Part shown: positions 7,663-17,295 of the stretch, in pieces
How the letters are laid out: every line of letters begins with the position of its first letter
Numbering within the stretch: the first letter of the stretch is position 1
Origin: Mannheimia pernigra
GTDB taxonomy: Bacteria > Pseudomonadota > Gammaproteobacteria > Enterobacterales > Pasteurellaceae
Reading direction: 5' to 3'
Assembly: GCF_013377995.1 (NCBI RefSeq)
Contig: NZ_CP055305.1
Location: 1,488,001 to 1,552,000 of the forward strand
DNA length: 64,000 bases
Program-made: the position numbers and the translations under genes
The notes under the pieces: model-generated
Seen by the model: only the letters and a program-made list of their open reading frames with translations
What the model was told of the DNA's origin: nothing
Databases searched by the model: none

Positions 7663-9306
7663 TTATTTGAAAATAATGTCATCTTTCGGATCGTATTTAT
7701 CCGCTTCAATGACTTTATTTTCTTCAAAGTATTTTTTCAGCATTTCTGCATCAATAAACCCTGTATTTACATAAGTTGGGTGATTTTTCAGTAATGGATA
7801 ACCATCACCACCAGAGGCTACATAGTCAGGTAAAGAGACTTTGTAGGTTTTGTTTTCATCAAATGCTTTATTGCCAATTTTTACATTAGAAATAGTTTTT
7901 GTATTACGATCAACGACCATTGAAATACCTGCAAATTGTGGATATGCACCAGTATCTACCTCTTTTAATGCAATGGTTGTAATTGTATCTAATAGCTCCT
8001 TGCCTTTTAAATCAACGGTTGCAATCATATTACCAAATGGCTGAACGGTTAGAATATTTTTATAAGTTACTTTACCTTCTTCAATGGAAGTACGGATACC
8101 ACCTGAGTTCATAATACCAATATCAGCTTTCACACGCTCCATTTGAGATTGAGCAATGAGGCGACCAAGATTTGTTTGATGGAAACGAATATGCTCACGC
8201 TTACCATCTAATAAGCCTTTAACAATACCGACATCAATATTGAGCTTTTCATCACCTTCATCTTGGTATTTTTTAAGTAGTGTATAGGTATTTTCATCAG
8301 CTTTAATTTCTGGTTGGTAAAGTTGATATTCTTTTTTACCATCTTCTTTTTTTATCGTTTTTTTCAAATTGACAGGAATTAACTCATATTTTACTAAGGT
8401 TGTTTTGCCATTTTTAAACTCAAAATCGGCACGTCCAACAAATTTGCCCCATTCGCCTGCTTGAACAATCCAAGTACCATTTTGGAAATCAGGCTTACAT
8501 TCTTCACCTGGCGTATATTTGGTTTTAAATTGACCTTTTTCATCAATGCAGACGGTGTCATGAGTATGTCCGCCAATGATTAAATCAAAAGCACCTTTAT
8601 CTAAACTACGAGCCATTGTTACATCACCCGGTGCGTTAGTGCCGTGTTTACCATCAAAATAATAGCCCATATGAGTTAAGGCAATCCGTACATCTGGTTT
8701 TTCATTTTTGTTAATTTCTGCCAGTGTTGTTTTTGCGGTTTCAATCGGATCTTTAAATACTGCATTTTCAGTGACATCAGGATTGCCTAATTTTGCCGTA
8801 TCTTCTGTCGTTAATCCAACAACCGCAATTTTTATACCGCCTCGTTCAAGAATAACGTAAGGTTTTACGATAGGCTTATCTGTTTTTTTATTAATTACAT
8901 TCGCAGAAATAAAAGGGAATTTAGCCCATTTTTCTTGGATAGACAGCGTTTGTAGCGGAAAGTCAAATTCATGATTGCCTAAAACCATCGCGTCATAACC
9001 TATCGCATTCATACCCTCAATATCAGGACGAGCATTTTGCATATCAGATTCAGGCACACCCGTGTTTACATCACCTGCATTTAACACTAAGATTTCACCC
9101 CCTTTGTCTTCCACTTCTTTGCGAATATGTTCAACTAGCGTTTTTTGTGCAGCCAAACCATATTCACCTTTATCATTTTGCCAAAAGTGCCCATGCAAAT
9201 CATTGGTATGTAATACCGTAAAAGAATAGGTTTTATCTGTTTCATACGCGATTGCGGATGCAGAACCTAAAATAGAGAGTGTAAGTAATGTTTTTTTAAA
9301 ATTCAT
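7663..9306 (-). CDS. ushA: Periplasmic 5'-nucleotidase / UDP-sugar hydrolase (UshA family)
   Basis: A 547-residue secreted metallophosphoesterase that dephosphorylates nucleotides and hydrolyses UDP-sugars in the periplasm. A signal peptide (about residues 1-19) is followed by the metal-binding motifs HTNDLHGH, NAGD, GNHEFD and GGHTHD. The C-terminal 5'-nucleotidase domain carries NSGGIR and the substrate-stacking region near residues 400-500. The length matches UshA (about 550) better than the longer Haemophilus NadN (about 600). A GAGGTA ribosome site precedes the start. dgkA lies upstream on the same strand, 38 nt away. Confidence 0.88.
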   Translation of the reverse strand: MNFKKTLLTLSILGSASAIAYETDKTYSFTVLHTNDLHGHFWQNDKGEYGLAAQKTLVEHIRKEVEDKGGEILVLNAGDVNTGVPESDMQNARPDIEGMNAIGYDAMVLGNHEFDFPLQTLSIQEKWAKFPFISANVINKKTDKPIVKPYVILERGGIKIAVVGLTTEDTAKLGNPDVTENAVFKDPIETAKTTLAEINKNEKPDVRIALTHMGYYFDGKHGTNAPGDVTMARSLDKGAFDLIIGGHTHDTVCIDEKGQFKTKYTPGEECKPDFQNGTWIVQAGEWGKFVGRADFEFKNGKTTLVKYELIPVNLKKTIKKEDGKKEYQLYQPEIKADENTYTLLKKYQDEGDEKLNIDVGIVKGLLDGKREHIRFHQTNLGRLIAQSQMERVKADIGIMNSGGIRTSIEEGKVTYKNILTVQPFGNMIATVDLKGKELLDTITTIALKEVDTGAYPQFAGISMVVDRNTKTISNVKIGNKAFDENKTYKVSLPDYVASGGDGYPLLKNHPTYVNTGFIDAEMLKKYFEENKVIEADKYDPKDDIIFK

Positions 9307-9344
9307 AGAAATACCTCAGTAAGTATTAGCGTTGTAAAATAGCA

Positions 9345-9707
9345 TTAGAAGAATAAGACCAATATCCAAGTAATTGCCAGTAAAATCATTGATAAAAATA
9401 CGGCGGCAGAACCAAGATCTTTTGCTCTGCCTGAGAGTTCGTGGAAGTCAGAACCGATACGGTCAACGACCGATTCAATTGCACTATTTAATAATTCAGT
9501 AATTAATACAAGAAAAATGGTTGCAACTAACAACACTTTTTCAATGTTAGTGTCACCTAAAATGAGGGCTAAAGGAAATAAGATAATCGTACACCACAGT
9601 TCTTGACGAAAGGCTGCTTCATTAATATAGGCGGCTTTCAAGCCTTTGATTGAATAATTTGTTGCATTAATAATGCGTTGAAAATCAGCTTTATTTTTAG
9701 GTTTCAT
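9345..9707 (-). CDS. dgkA: Diacylglycerol kinase
   Basis: A 120-residue integral membrane enzyme that phosphorylates diacylglycerol to phosphatidate, recycling lipid from membrane-derived glycan synthesis. Three membrane helices are visible, and the family signature ELLNSAIESVVDRIG lies at about residues 66-80. The length is typical (E. coli 122). It is divergent from sstT, with ushA downstream on the same strand. Confidence 0.95.
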   Translation of the reverse strand: MKPKNKADFQRIINATNYSIKGLKAAYINEAAFRQELWCTIILFPLALILGDTNIEKVLLVATIFLVLITELLNSAIESVVDRIGSDFHELSGRAKDLGSAAVFLSMILLAITWILVLFF

Positions 9708-9952
9708 AAGTTAAATAAGATTAAGTGTGTAAAGGGATTATTGTACTGAAAGAAGCGTTATCTTCAAATAAATTTAGTATGAATACCATAAATTAATCTG
9801 AAAAGAGAAAAAAGCAGCTTTTTGCAAAAAACTTCAAAAAAATGACCGCTTGTTTATTCCATATTGATTATTTTTCCGCTAATCTAATAAGCCTATTTTT
9901 AGGTGGGTAAATTGTCTTTATCCTTATTTTTATCTTACAGAAGTGAAATGTT

Positions 9953-11164
9953 ATGAGTTATTCATCATCAAAAATTCTTGGCGGTAATTTAGTATTACGT
10001 ATCGCTATTGGTTTAGTGCTAGGGGTGTTATTGGCATTTATTAATAAAGATTGGGCTGTTAGCGTTGGGGTATTAGGTCAATTCTTTGTGAAATCTCTAC
10101 GTGCTATTGCACCTATTTTAGTTTTTGTATTAGTGTTATCTGCGATTGCAAATAAAGAAGTGGGAACAGATAGCAAATTAAAACCAATCTTAGTGCTTTA
10201 TATATTAGGTACATTCTTTGCAGCCTTAATTGCAGTTATTTTAAGTTTTATGTTCCCAACCACATTAGAATTAACTGCAAGCCCTGATGGTTTAAGCCCA
10301 CCACAAGGCATTGGTGAAATTTTAAAAACGGTTATTTTCAACTTAGTCGATAACCCACTAACTGCATTAAGTAATGCTAACTTTATCGGTATTCTTGCGT
10401 GGTCTATCGGTTTAGGGATTGCTTTCCGTCACGGTTCAGCAAGTTCAAAAGCTTTTTTAAATGATTTAGCTGATGCAGTTTCTTTTGTGGTTAAAGTTGT
10501 GATTGCTTTCGCACCTATTGGTGTATTTGGTTTGGTTGCTGAAACTGTTGCAGTAAATGGTTTAGAGGCATTTGAAGGTTACGCTCGCTTGTTATTAGTA
10601 TTAGTGGGTGCAATGTTATTCGTCGCATTGGTGTTAAATCCACTATTAGTTTTTTGGAAGATTCGCCGTAATCCATATCCATTAACGTTCACTTGCTTGC
10701 GTGAAAGTGGTGTCACCGCATTCTTTACCCGTAGCTCAGCGGCTAATATTCCAGTGAATATGAATCTTGCTAAACGTTTAGGTATTCGTGATGAAATTGC
10801 ATCTGTAGCGATCCCTTTAGGGGCAACCATTAATATGGCGGGTGCGGCAATTACTGTTACGGTATTAACTTTAGCCGCAGCTTATACACAAGGTATTCAG
10901 CCTGATTTTGCAACCGCATTATTATTAAGCGTGGTAGCATCAATCTGTGCTTGTGGTGCATCTGGCGTTGCTGGCGGTTCATTATTGCTCATTCCATTAG
11001 CCTGTAGCTTGTTTAATATTCCAAATGATATTGCCGCTCAAGTTATTGGCGTTGGTTTTGTTATTGGGGTAATTCAAGATTCAGTTGAAACTGCATTAAA
11101 TTCATCAACCGATGTTTTATTTACCGCTGCGGTAAGTTATTCTGAAGATCAAAAGTCAGCATAA
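9953..11164 (+). CDS. sstT: Sodium:serine/threonine symporter SstT
   Basis: A 403-residue secondary transporter of the DAACS family that imports serine and threonine with sodium. It has eight or more membrane segments with re-entrant loops. The serine-rich TRSSAANIPVN segment is near residues 262-272, and the NMAGAAITVTVL motif is near 290-301. The length equals that of SstT. The upstream 245-nt divergent region (9708-9952) holds one DNA-uptake sequence at 9844-9853; I see no clear operator there. Confidence 0.94.
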   Translation: MSYSSSKILGGNLVLRIAIGLVLGVLLAFINKDWAVSVGVLGQFFVKSLRAIAPILVFVLVLSAIANKEVGTDSKLKPILVLYILGTFFAALIAVILSFMFPTTLELTASPDGLSPPQGIGEILKTVIFNLVDNPLTALSNANFIGILAWSIGLGIAFRHGSASSKAFLNDLADAVSFVVKVVIAFAPIGVFGLVAETVAVNGLEAFEGYARLLLVLVGAMLFVALVLNPLLVFWKIRRNPYPLTFTCLRESGVTAFFTRSSAANIPVNMNLAKRLGIRDEIASVAIPLGATINMAGAAITVTVLTLAAAYTQGIQPDFATALLLSVVASICACGASGVAGGSLLLIPLACSLFNIPNDIAAQVIGVGFVIGVIQDSVETALNSSTDVLFTAAVSYSEDQKSA

Positions 11165-11174
11165 TCTGATTACA

Positions 11175-11207
11175 AAGGCAGGCATTTTGGCCTGCCTTGT
11201 TTATTTT
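11175..11207 (+). terminator. sstT terminator
   Basis: A 9-bp stem (AAGGCAGGC with GCCTGCCTT) and a 6-nt loop are followed by GTTTATTTTT, starting 10 nt after the sstT stop. The T-tract runs into the CRP-S site of rec2. Confidence 0.85.
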
Positions 11208-11225
11208 TGCGATCTGGCTCGAAAA
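11204..11225 (+). promoter_or_regulatory. CRP-S (competence regulatory element) upstream of rec2/comEC
   Basis: The core TGCGATCTGGCTCGAAA, flanked by T and A runs, matches the Sxy-dependent CRP-S type (TGCGA / TCG(C/A)A half-sites) instead of the canonical TGTGA / TCACA. Its centre (11214.5) lies about 60 nt upstream of the start expected from the CATACT -10 candidate at 11263-11268, a normal class I distance. The position before rec2, a known competence-regulon gene in Pasteurellaceae, supports it. The distance is counted from sequence; regulation is inferred. Confidence 0.85.
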
Positions 11226-11295
11226 TTTACATATTCTCTCTGAAAATTTTTAGCGTAAACGGCATACTCAGTTTAAAAATTTAAACTGTTTTATT

Positions 11296-13581
11296 ATGAC
11301 CTTAGATCGTTTTTGTATTACTACTGTCTTATGCCATTTGCCTATCTTATTTTTACCTAAAGATTGGTTATTAGGTAGCATTGTCTTTGGTGGAATGATT
11401 TTGCTATACGGTATTTGTAGCCGAACAACATTCACTTTTTTATGTGGGCTGATAATCTGTATTAGCTATTTTCATACTTTCCAAGTTGCAAAAAATGCGG
11501 GAAATATAACCGCTAATAAACAACTCACTCAATTTAAAATCACGAAAATCCTTAAACAGGGAGATTATCAAACCGCTATTGCCACAATTAAAACTGGTGA
11601 GAACATTTACCTAAATTGGCAAGCAGATCAACCTTTATTCCTCGATCAACATTATCAAGCAGCACTTCATCTACGCCCGATTTCAGCTCGCAGTAATATC
11701 GGTAATTTTGACCGCCAACGTTGGTATTTCTCTAATCATATCAATATGATAGCAACCGTTCGTCAAGTTGAAAAATTAGCACAAACAGACAACTCATTGC
11801 GAACAAATTGGCTTAATAAAGTTAACGCAGAAACGAAAAATTTACCTACTCAAGGTTTATTATTGGCGCTAGCTTTCGGTGAGAGAGCTTGGTTAAAGGC
11901 AGAACATTGGGCGCAATTTCAACAAACTGCAACCGCTCATTTAATTGCAATTTCAGGATTGCATATTGGTCTTGCTATGTTATTTGGCTTTTATGTTGCC
12001 AAAGGATGGCAATGGTTATGCTTAAAAAGCAGGCTTGATTGGTTACAAGCGGTCGGATTTTCACTACATTTTGCAAGAGTAGTTGGCTTTCTCACGGCGT
12101 TTGCTTATAGCTATTTAGCTAGCTTTGCTGTTCCGACTATGAGGGCGTTATTCGCCATTACGTTTGTGTTACTCTGCCAAGTGTTAAGGCGACATTATAC
12201 TCATTGGCAATTTTGGTGGAGAATTGTTGCTTTATTGATTGTGATTGACCCTTTGAGTTTGCTTTCAGATAGCTTTTGGCTCTCTATTTTAGCCGTAGCA
12301 AGCTTGATTTTGTGGTATCAATTTTTTCCATTAAATCGTTTTATTTCTGATGAAACACGCAAAAAAATGACAAAATTCAACCGCTTGTGGTTATCGCTTT
12401 TACATTTGCAAGTGGGTATTTGGCTCATTTTCTCGCCTGTTCAGCTCTATTTTTTTGAGGGTGTCTCTACCTTTGCATTACTTGCTAATCTTATGATTGT
12501 GCCACTATATAGTTTTTTGCTTGTTCCACTCATTTTATTCAGCCTGTTAAGTGATAATCTCTTTGCTACTTGGCAGCTAGCGGATTACCTAGCTCAATTT
12601 AGTTTATGGCTGTTAGCCCCATTTTCTAACTCTTGGCTTGCACTAAACGATTGGCAACAATGGCAATTACTCTCATTTAATTTACTCGTCTTGTTATGCC
12701 TTTATTGTAAACTTTATCGGCTCTCTTATAAAAAATGGTTTAATGTAGTCATTTTCACAATCTTGTTTAATTTCAGTTTTTATCTACCTAAATGGGCTTT
12801 TAAAGCCAAATCAGAATGGATTATTTTCGATGTTGGACAGGGCCTAGCAATGGCATTCATTGATGATCAAAATAACGCGGTGATTTACGATACAGGTTCA
12901 AGTTGGCGATCGAATAATAATGGCAACAAAAACTCAATGGCGAAGCTAGAGATTTTGCCTTATTTAAAACGTAACGGCATTTTAGTTGAAGCGATTTTTC
13001 TCAGCCACGATGATAACGATCATTCAGGGGGCGTGGTGGATTTGCTTTCTGCCTATCCAAATGCCAAGCTTATTAGCTCAAGCAAAATTCGTTACTTAGG
13101 GCGTGAGCCAGAGCCTTGTATTCGAGGAAAAAGATGGCAATTTGGTGAATGGAATTTATCGGCACTTTACCCCTCTCATTTGGTAGAAAGGGCTAAGAAT
13201 CAAGATTCTTGCGTTATTTTAGCAAAAAATGACCGCTTGCAGATTTTGCTAACAGGGGATTCAGGCATACAACAAGAACGCCAATTTGCACAAGATGCTA
13301 GACAGATTAATTTCTTACAAGTAGGGCATCATGGAAGTAAAAGTAGCACCAGTGAAACATTATTAGCCCTAACTGAACCACAATTTGCGATGATTTCCGC
13401 AGGACGTTGGAATGCCTGGAAATTGCCTAATAAAGGGGTTATTGAGCGATTAGAAAGAAAAAATATTGCGGTATTAAATACCGCAGAAGTAGGGATGATA
13501 AGAGTAAAATTTTATGAGCATTCTTTTGAAATAGAACAAGCCAGAAGTGATTATTCGGCGTGGTATAAACAACAATATTAA
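11296..13581 (+). CDS. rec2: Competence DNA-uptake channel Rec2/ComEC
   Basis: A 761-residue polytopic inner-membrane protein that carries single-stranded DNA into the cytoplasm during natural transformation. An N-terminal membrane and OB-like region (about 1-170) is followed by the Competence domain with many helices, including the AISGLHIGLA segment near residue 220. A C-terminal metallo-beta-lactamase-like domain (about 500-740) has the SHDDNDHSGG motif. The full length is kept with no stops. No clear ribosome site precedes the ATG; a 20-nt palindrome at 11269-11288 occupies the leader. Uptake sequences occur in the gene at 12045 and near 13231. Confidence 0.94.
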   Translation: MTLDRFCITTVLCHLPILFLPKDWLLGSIVFGGMILLYGICSRTTFTFLCGLIICISYFHTFQVAKNAGNITANKQLTQFKITKILKQGDYQTAIATIKTGENIYLNWQADQPLFLDQHYQAALHLRPISARSNIGNFDRQRWYFSNHINMIATVRQVEKLAQTDNSLRTNWLNKVNAETKNLPTQGLLLALAFGERAWLKAEHWAQFQQTATAHLIAISGLHIGLAMLFGFYVAKGWQWLCLKSRLDWLQAVGFSLHFARVVGFLTAFAYSYLASFAVPTMRALFAITFVLLCQVLRRHYTHWQFWWRIVALLIVIDPLSLLSDSFWLSILAVASLILWYQFFPLNRFISDETRKKMTKFNRLWLSLLHLQVGIWLIFSPVQLYFFEGVSTFALLANLMIVPLYSFLLVPLILFSLLSDNLFATWQLADYLAQFSLWLLAPFSNSWLALNDWQQWQLLSFNLLVLLCLYCKLYRLSYKKWFNVVIFTILFNFSFYLPKWAFKAKSEWIIFDVGQGLAMAFIDDQNNAVIYDTGSSWRSNNNGNKNSMAKLEILPYLKRNGILVEAIFLSHDDNDHSGGVVDLLSAYPNAKLISSSKIRYLGREPEPCIRGKRWQFGEWNLSALYPSHLVERAKNQDSCVILAKNDRLQILLTGDSGIQQERQFAQDARQINFLQVGHHGSKSSTSETLLALTEPQFAMISAGRWNAWKLPNKGVIERLERKNIAVLNTAEVGMIRVKFYEHSFEIEQARSDYSAWYKQQY

Positions 13582-13642
13582 GGGCAGATCATTTTACACT
13601 TAATCCTTTTTGTTTATAGAGTTGCTACAAGCGGTTATTTTC

Positions 13643-13670
13643 TTGCAATATTTTGTAAATTCGCTATACT
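13643..13670 (+). promoter_or_regulatory. rnpB promoter
   Basis: TTGCAA at 13643-13648 and TATACT at 13665-13670 are separated by 16 nt. The predicted 5' end of RNase P RNA lies 8 nt after the -10 element, as expected for sigma-70. An uptake-type sequence lies just upstream near 13627. Confidence 0.75.
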
Positions 13671-13677
13671 TCGTTGC

Positions 13678-14052
<375 letters not shown>

Positions 14053-14064
14053 GAATTTTTAAAT

Positions 14065-14096
14065 GCGAACAGGGCTAACTTGTTCGCTTTTTTATT
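14065..14096 (+). terminator. rnpB terminator
   Basis: A 7-bp stem (GCGAACA with TGTTCGC) with a 9-nt loop is followed by TTTTTTATTTT, directly after the P1 helix of rnpB. Confidence 0.85.
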
Positions 14097-14105
14097 TTAT
14101 AGTGA

Positions 14106-14753
14106 ATGAATATGAAATTATTAAAATTTTTTGTGATTGCATTATCTACTTTATTGACAACTTATGCTTATTCTCACCCTCATTCTTTTGTGGATTTAAA
14201 AAATAAAGTGGTAGTTGACGGTACAATGTTGAGATCATTTCAAATGGAATGGATGCTTGATGAAATTGCTTCATCGGAGTTGATTTACGAAATGAATAAT
14301 AGTGTAGATAAAGCGAAAACTCGTCAGGCTATTACGGCAGAGATGGTGCAATCTGCCCGACAAAACCATTATTTCAGTGTGCTTTATGACAGTAAAAATC
14401 AGCCAATAAAATTTTCTTCTCAACCAACAGAAACACGTTTTGAAATCAAACATAATCGAGTGGTGTTTTATATCACGTTCCATTTAAGTCAGCCTTATGA
14501 GTTAAAGCAAAATAAGGTAAGACTTTCAACTTATGAGCCAAGTTATTATATTGCGATGGAGTACAACCGTGCTAATGAAATTAGTATCAGCAACCCGAGC
14601 TGTAAAGTAACATTATTACAGCCGCAAGTAGATAATAAATTGCGTTTATATGCTTCAAGCCTAGATAAAACGCAATCTCAGGAGATGGTGGATAATCAAG
14701 ATGATTCATTAGGTGCTCAATTTGCTCAGAAAGTGGAGATTATATGCGATTAG
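14106..14753 (+). CDS. DUF1007 family periplasmic protein, partner of NicO metal exporter
   Basis: A 215-residue protein with a signal peptide (about residues 1-22, ending near AYS) and the DUF1007 hallmark HPHSFVDL right after cleavage. It carries further polar beta-rich sequence and two cysteines near the end. DUF1007 proteins are commonly encoded next to NicO/RcnA-like Ni/Co transporters; the biochemical role is not established. Its stop overlaps the next gene by 10 nt, indicating translational coupling. The first ATG is at 14106, and a second in-frame ATG at 14112 is equally possible. The HPH near the mature N-terminus could bind metal (inference). Confidence 0.8.
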   Translation: MNMKLLKFFVIALSTLLTTYAYSHPHSFVDLKNKVVVDGTMLRSFQMEWMLDEIASSELIYEMNNSVDKAKTRQAITAEMVQSARQNHYFSVLYDSKNQPIKFSSQPTETRFEIKHNRVVFYITFHLSQPYELKQNKVRLSTYEPSYYIAMEYNRANEISISNPSCKVTLLQPQVDNKLRLYASSLDKTQSQEMVDNQDDSLGAQFAQKVEIICD

Positions 14754-15745
14754 GCACGAAACGATGGGCAGTACTAGCGGTTGGATTTCTGATATTTTTT
14801 GCATTTTATCAACTTTATCCGATTTTGCTATTTAAAGTAATGGAGTGGCAAAAGGTGTTTAATTCAGCGATTTCCACTTCGTTAAACGCATTGAGTAACA
14901 ATCAGCAAAAAGCAGGTGTGACCTTAGTTTTTATCAGCTTTTTATACGGTGTGTTTCACGCGGTAGGCCCAGGGCACGGTAAGTTTATTCTAACGAGTTA
15001 TCTTTCGCTTGAAAAAACAAAACTCAATCAGGCAATGAAAATTACCTTCGCTTCAGCTTTGGTGCAAGGCTTGGTGGCGGTTTTACTTGTTACGGTGATT
15101 GTGGTCATTTTTACGCTTTCTCGCCAATACTTTAATTTAACGTTGAAGTGGGTTGAGCGTGGTAGCTTTGCTATGATGATTTTGCTTGGGCTTTATTGGT
15201 GCTATCAGATTTTCAAAGGAATGAGGAAGTCGAGTAAGCCTAAGATTAAATCAATCCGATTTTCAAAACAGCTCACTTTGCAAAAAACATTACAAAAACA
15301 ACCGCTTGTTCAGCATATAGATCATATTCATAATGAACATTGCAGTTGTGGACATAAACATTTGCCTACCTCGAATGAAATACAAAAAGCCAAAGATTGG
15401 AAAGCTCAATTAATACTAGTGTTAAGTATTGGTGTGAGACCGTGCTCTGGTGCGATTTTGGTATTATTTCTCTCTTATACGCTCGATCTCTATTTTTGGG
15501 GCGTGATTTCAGCGTTAGTCATGGCAATTGGCACAGGATTTACCTTAAGTTTATTGGCATTCTTAGTTCTTATTGCAAGAAATAAAGCAGTTAAAATAAG
15601 TAGTTGGTATTTTTCAGCACGAATGAATAGAAAGGCAGTGCTATTATTTAAATTTGCCTTAGGAATAATGCTGATTCTATTTGGTATAACATTATTTCAT
15701 AGTAGTTTTATTGATACTAGCACAGGTATTTTATTTAGGCGTTAA
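14744..15745 (+). CDS. NicO-family nickel/cobalt efflux transporter
   Basis: A 333-residue membrane protein of the NicO (HoxN/NikM-unrelated, RcnA-like) family, expected to export nickel or cobalt. About seven membrane segments are visible. The signature HAVGPGHGK is at about residues 72-80, and the second conserved block GVRPCSGAILVL is near 228-239. Between them lies a cytoplasmic loop rich in His and Cys (HIDHIHNEHCSCGHKH, about 189-204), a plausible metal-sensing or metal-delivery stretch. It overlaps the DUF1007 gene by 10 nt. Substrate is inferred from the family. Confidence 0.85.
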   Translation: MRLGTKRWAVLAVGFLIFFAFYQLYPILLFKVMEWQKVFNSAISTSLNALSNNQQKAGVTLVFISFLYGVFHAVGPGHGKFILTSYLSLEKTKLNQAMKITFASALVQGLVAVLLVTVIVVIFTLSRQYFNLTLKWVERGSFAMMILLGLYWCYQIFKGMRKSSKPKIKSIRFSKQLTLQKTLQKQPLVQHIDHIHNEHCSCGHKHLPTSNEIQKAKDWKAQLILVLSIGVRPCSGAILVLFLSYTLDLYFWGVISALVMAIGTGFTLSLLAFLVLIARNKAVKISSWYFSARMNRKAVLLFKFALGIMLILFGITLFHSSFIDTSTGILFRR

Positions 15746-15844
15746 GTGGATGGCGATAAAATTATTATAGAAAAGTATTAAAAAATGTTTAAAAATGGGA
15801 ATTCGGTTAAACTAGCACGTTTTTATTTTAATTAAGAGGTCTTT

Positions 15845-17290
15845 ATGGATTCTATTATTCTATTTTTTGAAGGTGTTTTAACTTGGATAGTCAATACAAT
15901 TGACGGCCCACTTTGGGATATTACTATCATATTATTACTCGGTGCTGGCATGTTTTTTACTATCACGACAGGCTTTGTGCAGTTTCGTCTTTTTCCCCAA
16001 AGTTTGCGTGAAATGTGGGGAGGACGTTCTACCTCAGGTCAAGCACTCTCGCCATTTCAAGCCTTTACAACAGGCTTAGCAAGTCGTGTTGGCGTTGGTA
16101 ATATAGGTGGTGTGGCAACAGCGATTGCTCTTGGCGGACCAGGTGCGGTGTTCTGGATGTGGATAACGGCATTAATGGGTATGAGTTCAGCTTTTGCTGA
16201 GTCCTCTTTAGCTCAATTATATAAAACCAAAGATCCAAATGGTATGTTCCGTGGTGGTCCTGCTTACTATATTACACGGGGGTTAAAACTGCCTTCATTG
16301 GCGATTGCTTTTGCCATCACCTTAATATTTACCTTCGGTTTTGCATTTAATGCAGTACAATCCAATTCAATTGTGGAAGCAACTAAAAATGCGTGGGATT
16401 GGGATCCTTCTTATGTAGGGCTTGCTTTAGTTGTTATCACAGGCGTGATTATTTCAGGTGGAGTAAAACGTATTGGTAAATTTTCTGCTCAAGTTGTACC
16501 AATGATGGCATTATTTTACTTGATTATTGCTGTGATTATTTTAGGCATGAATATTGAAAAAGTACCACAGATAATCACGTTGATTATTGAAAGTGCGTTT
16601 GACTTCTCGGCAGTAGCTGGCGGGATGTTTGGTGCGTTGGTGTCAAAAACGATGCTAATGGGAATTAAGCGTGGTTTGTTCTCAAATGAAGCAGGGATGG
16701 GGTCTGCACCAAACTCAGCAGCGACGTCTGATGCAAAACACCCAGCAAGTCAGGGGTTGATACAAATGTTAGGTGTATTTGTGGATACTATCGTGGTTTG
16801 TACTTGTACGGCGGTCATTATCTTAATGTCGGATAACTATGGTGGCGAAAGTTTGAGAGGTATATCACTTACCCAAACAGCGTTACAATTCCACTTAGGC
16901 GAGTTTGGACTACATTTCTTAGCCTTTATAATTTTGCTATTTTGTTTTACTTCAATTATCGGTAATTACGCTTATGCGGAAACTAATATTCGCTATATTA
17001 AAAATAATGTTTGGTTTGTCTGGGGTTTCCGTGCTGTTGTGCTGTTCTTTGTTTACTTTGGTGCGGTGAGAGATGGTGGTATTGTATGGGCGTTTGCAGA
17101 TACGGTAATGGCATCAATGGCAGTTATCAATCTAGTAGCAATTTTAATTCTGTCTCCTATTGTGTGGATTATTATGAAAGATTATATCCGCCAGCTCAAA
17201 CAAGGCAAAGAGCCTGTGTTTAAAATTGAGGAGCACCAAGTACTTATTCAAAAAGGTGTTGATCCATTAATTTGGAAGTCAAAAGAGTAA
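15845..17290 (+). CDS. Sodium:alanine symporter family protein (AGCS)
   Basis: A 481-residue transporter of the alanine/glycine:cation symporter family, which imports alanine or glycine with sodium. About eleven membrane segments are visible, with the family motif GVGNIGGVATAIALGGPGA near residues 82-100 and the FSNEAGMGSAPN segment near 280. The AAGAGG ribosome site lies before the ATG. The 99-nt gap upstream shows no clear operator. Transcription probably ends at the paired uptake sequences at 17306-17350. Confidence 0.9.
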   Translation: MDSIILFFEGVLTWIVNTIDGPLWDITIILLLGAGMFFTITTGFVQFRLFPQSLREMWGGRSTSGQALSPFQAFTTGLASRVGVGNIGGVATAIALGGPGAVFWMWITALMGMSSAFAESSLAQLYKTKDPNGMFRGGPAYYITRGLKLPSLAIAFAITLIFTFGFAFNAVQSNSIVEATKNAWDWDPSYVGLALVVITGVIISGGVKRIGKFSAQVVPMMALFYLIIAVIILGMNIEKVPQIITLIIESAFDFSAVAGGMFGALVSKTMLMGIKRGLFSNEAGMGSAPNSAATSDAKHPASQGLIQMLGVFVDTIVVCTCTAVIILMSDNYGGESLRGISLTQTALQFHLGEFGLHFLAFIILLFCFTSIIGNYAYAETNIRYIKNNVWFVWGFRAVVLFFVYFGAVRDGGIVWAFADTVMASMAVINLVAILILSPIVWIIMKDYIRQLKQGKEPVFKIEEHQVLIQKGVDPLIWKSKE

Positions 17291-17295
17291 TTTAA

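Noticed and set aside
7663..9306. NadN (NAD nucleotidase)
   Set aside because: The 547-residue length and sequence pattern fit UshA better; Haemophilus NadN is about 600 residues.
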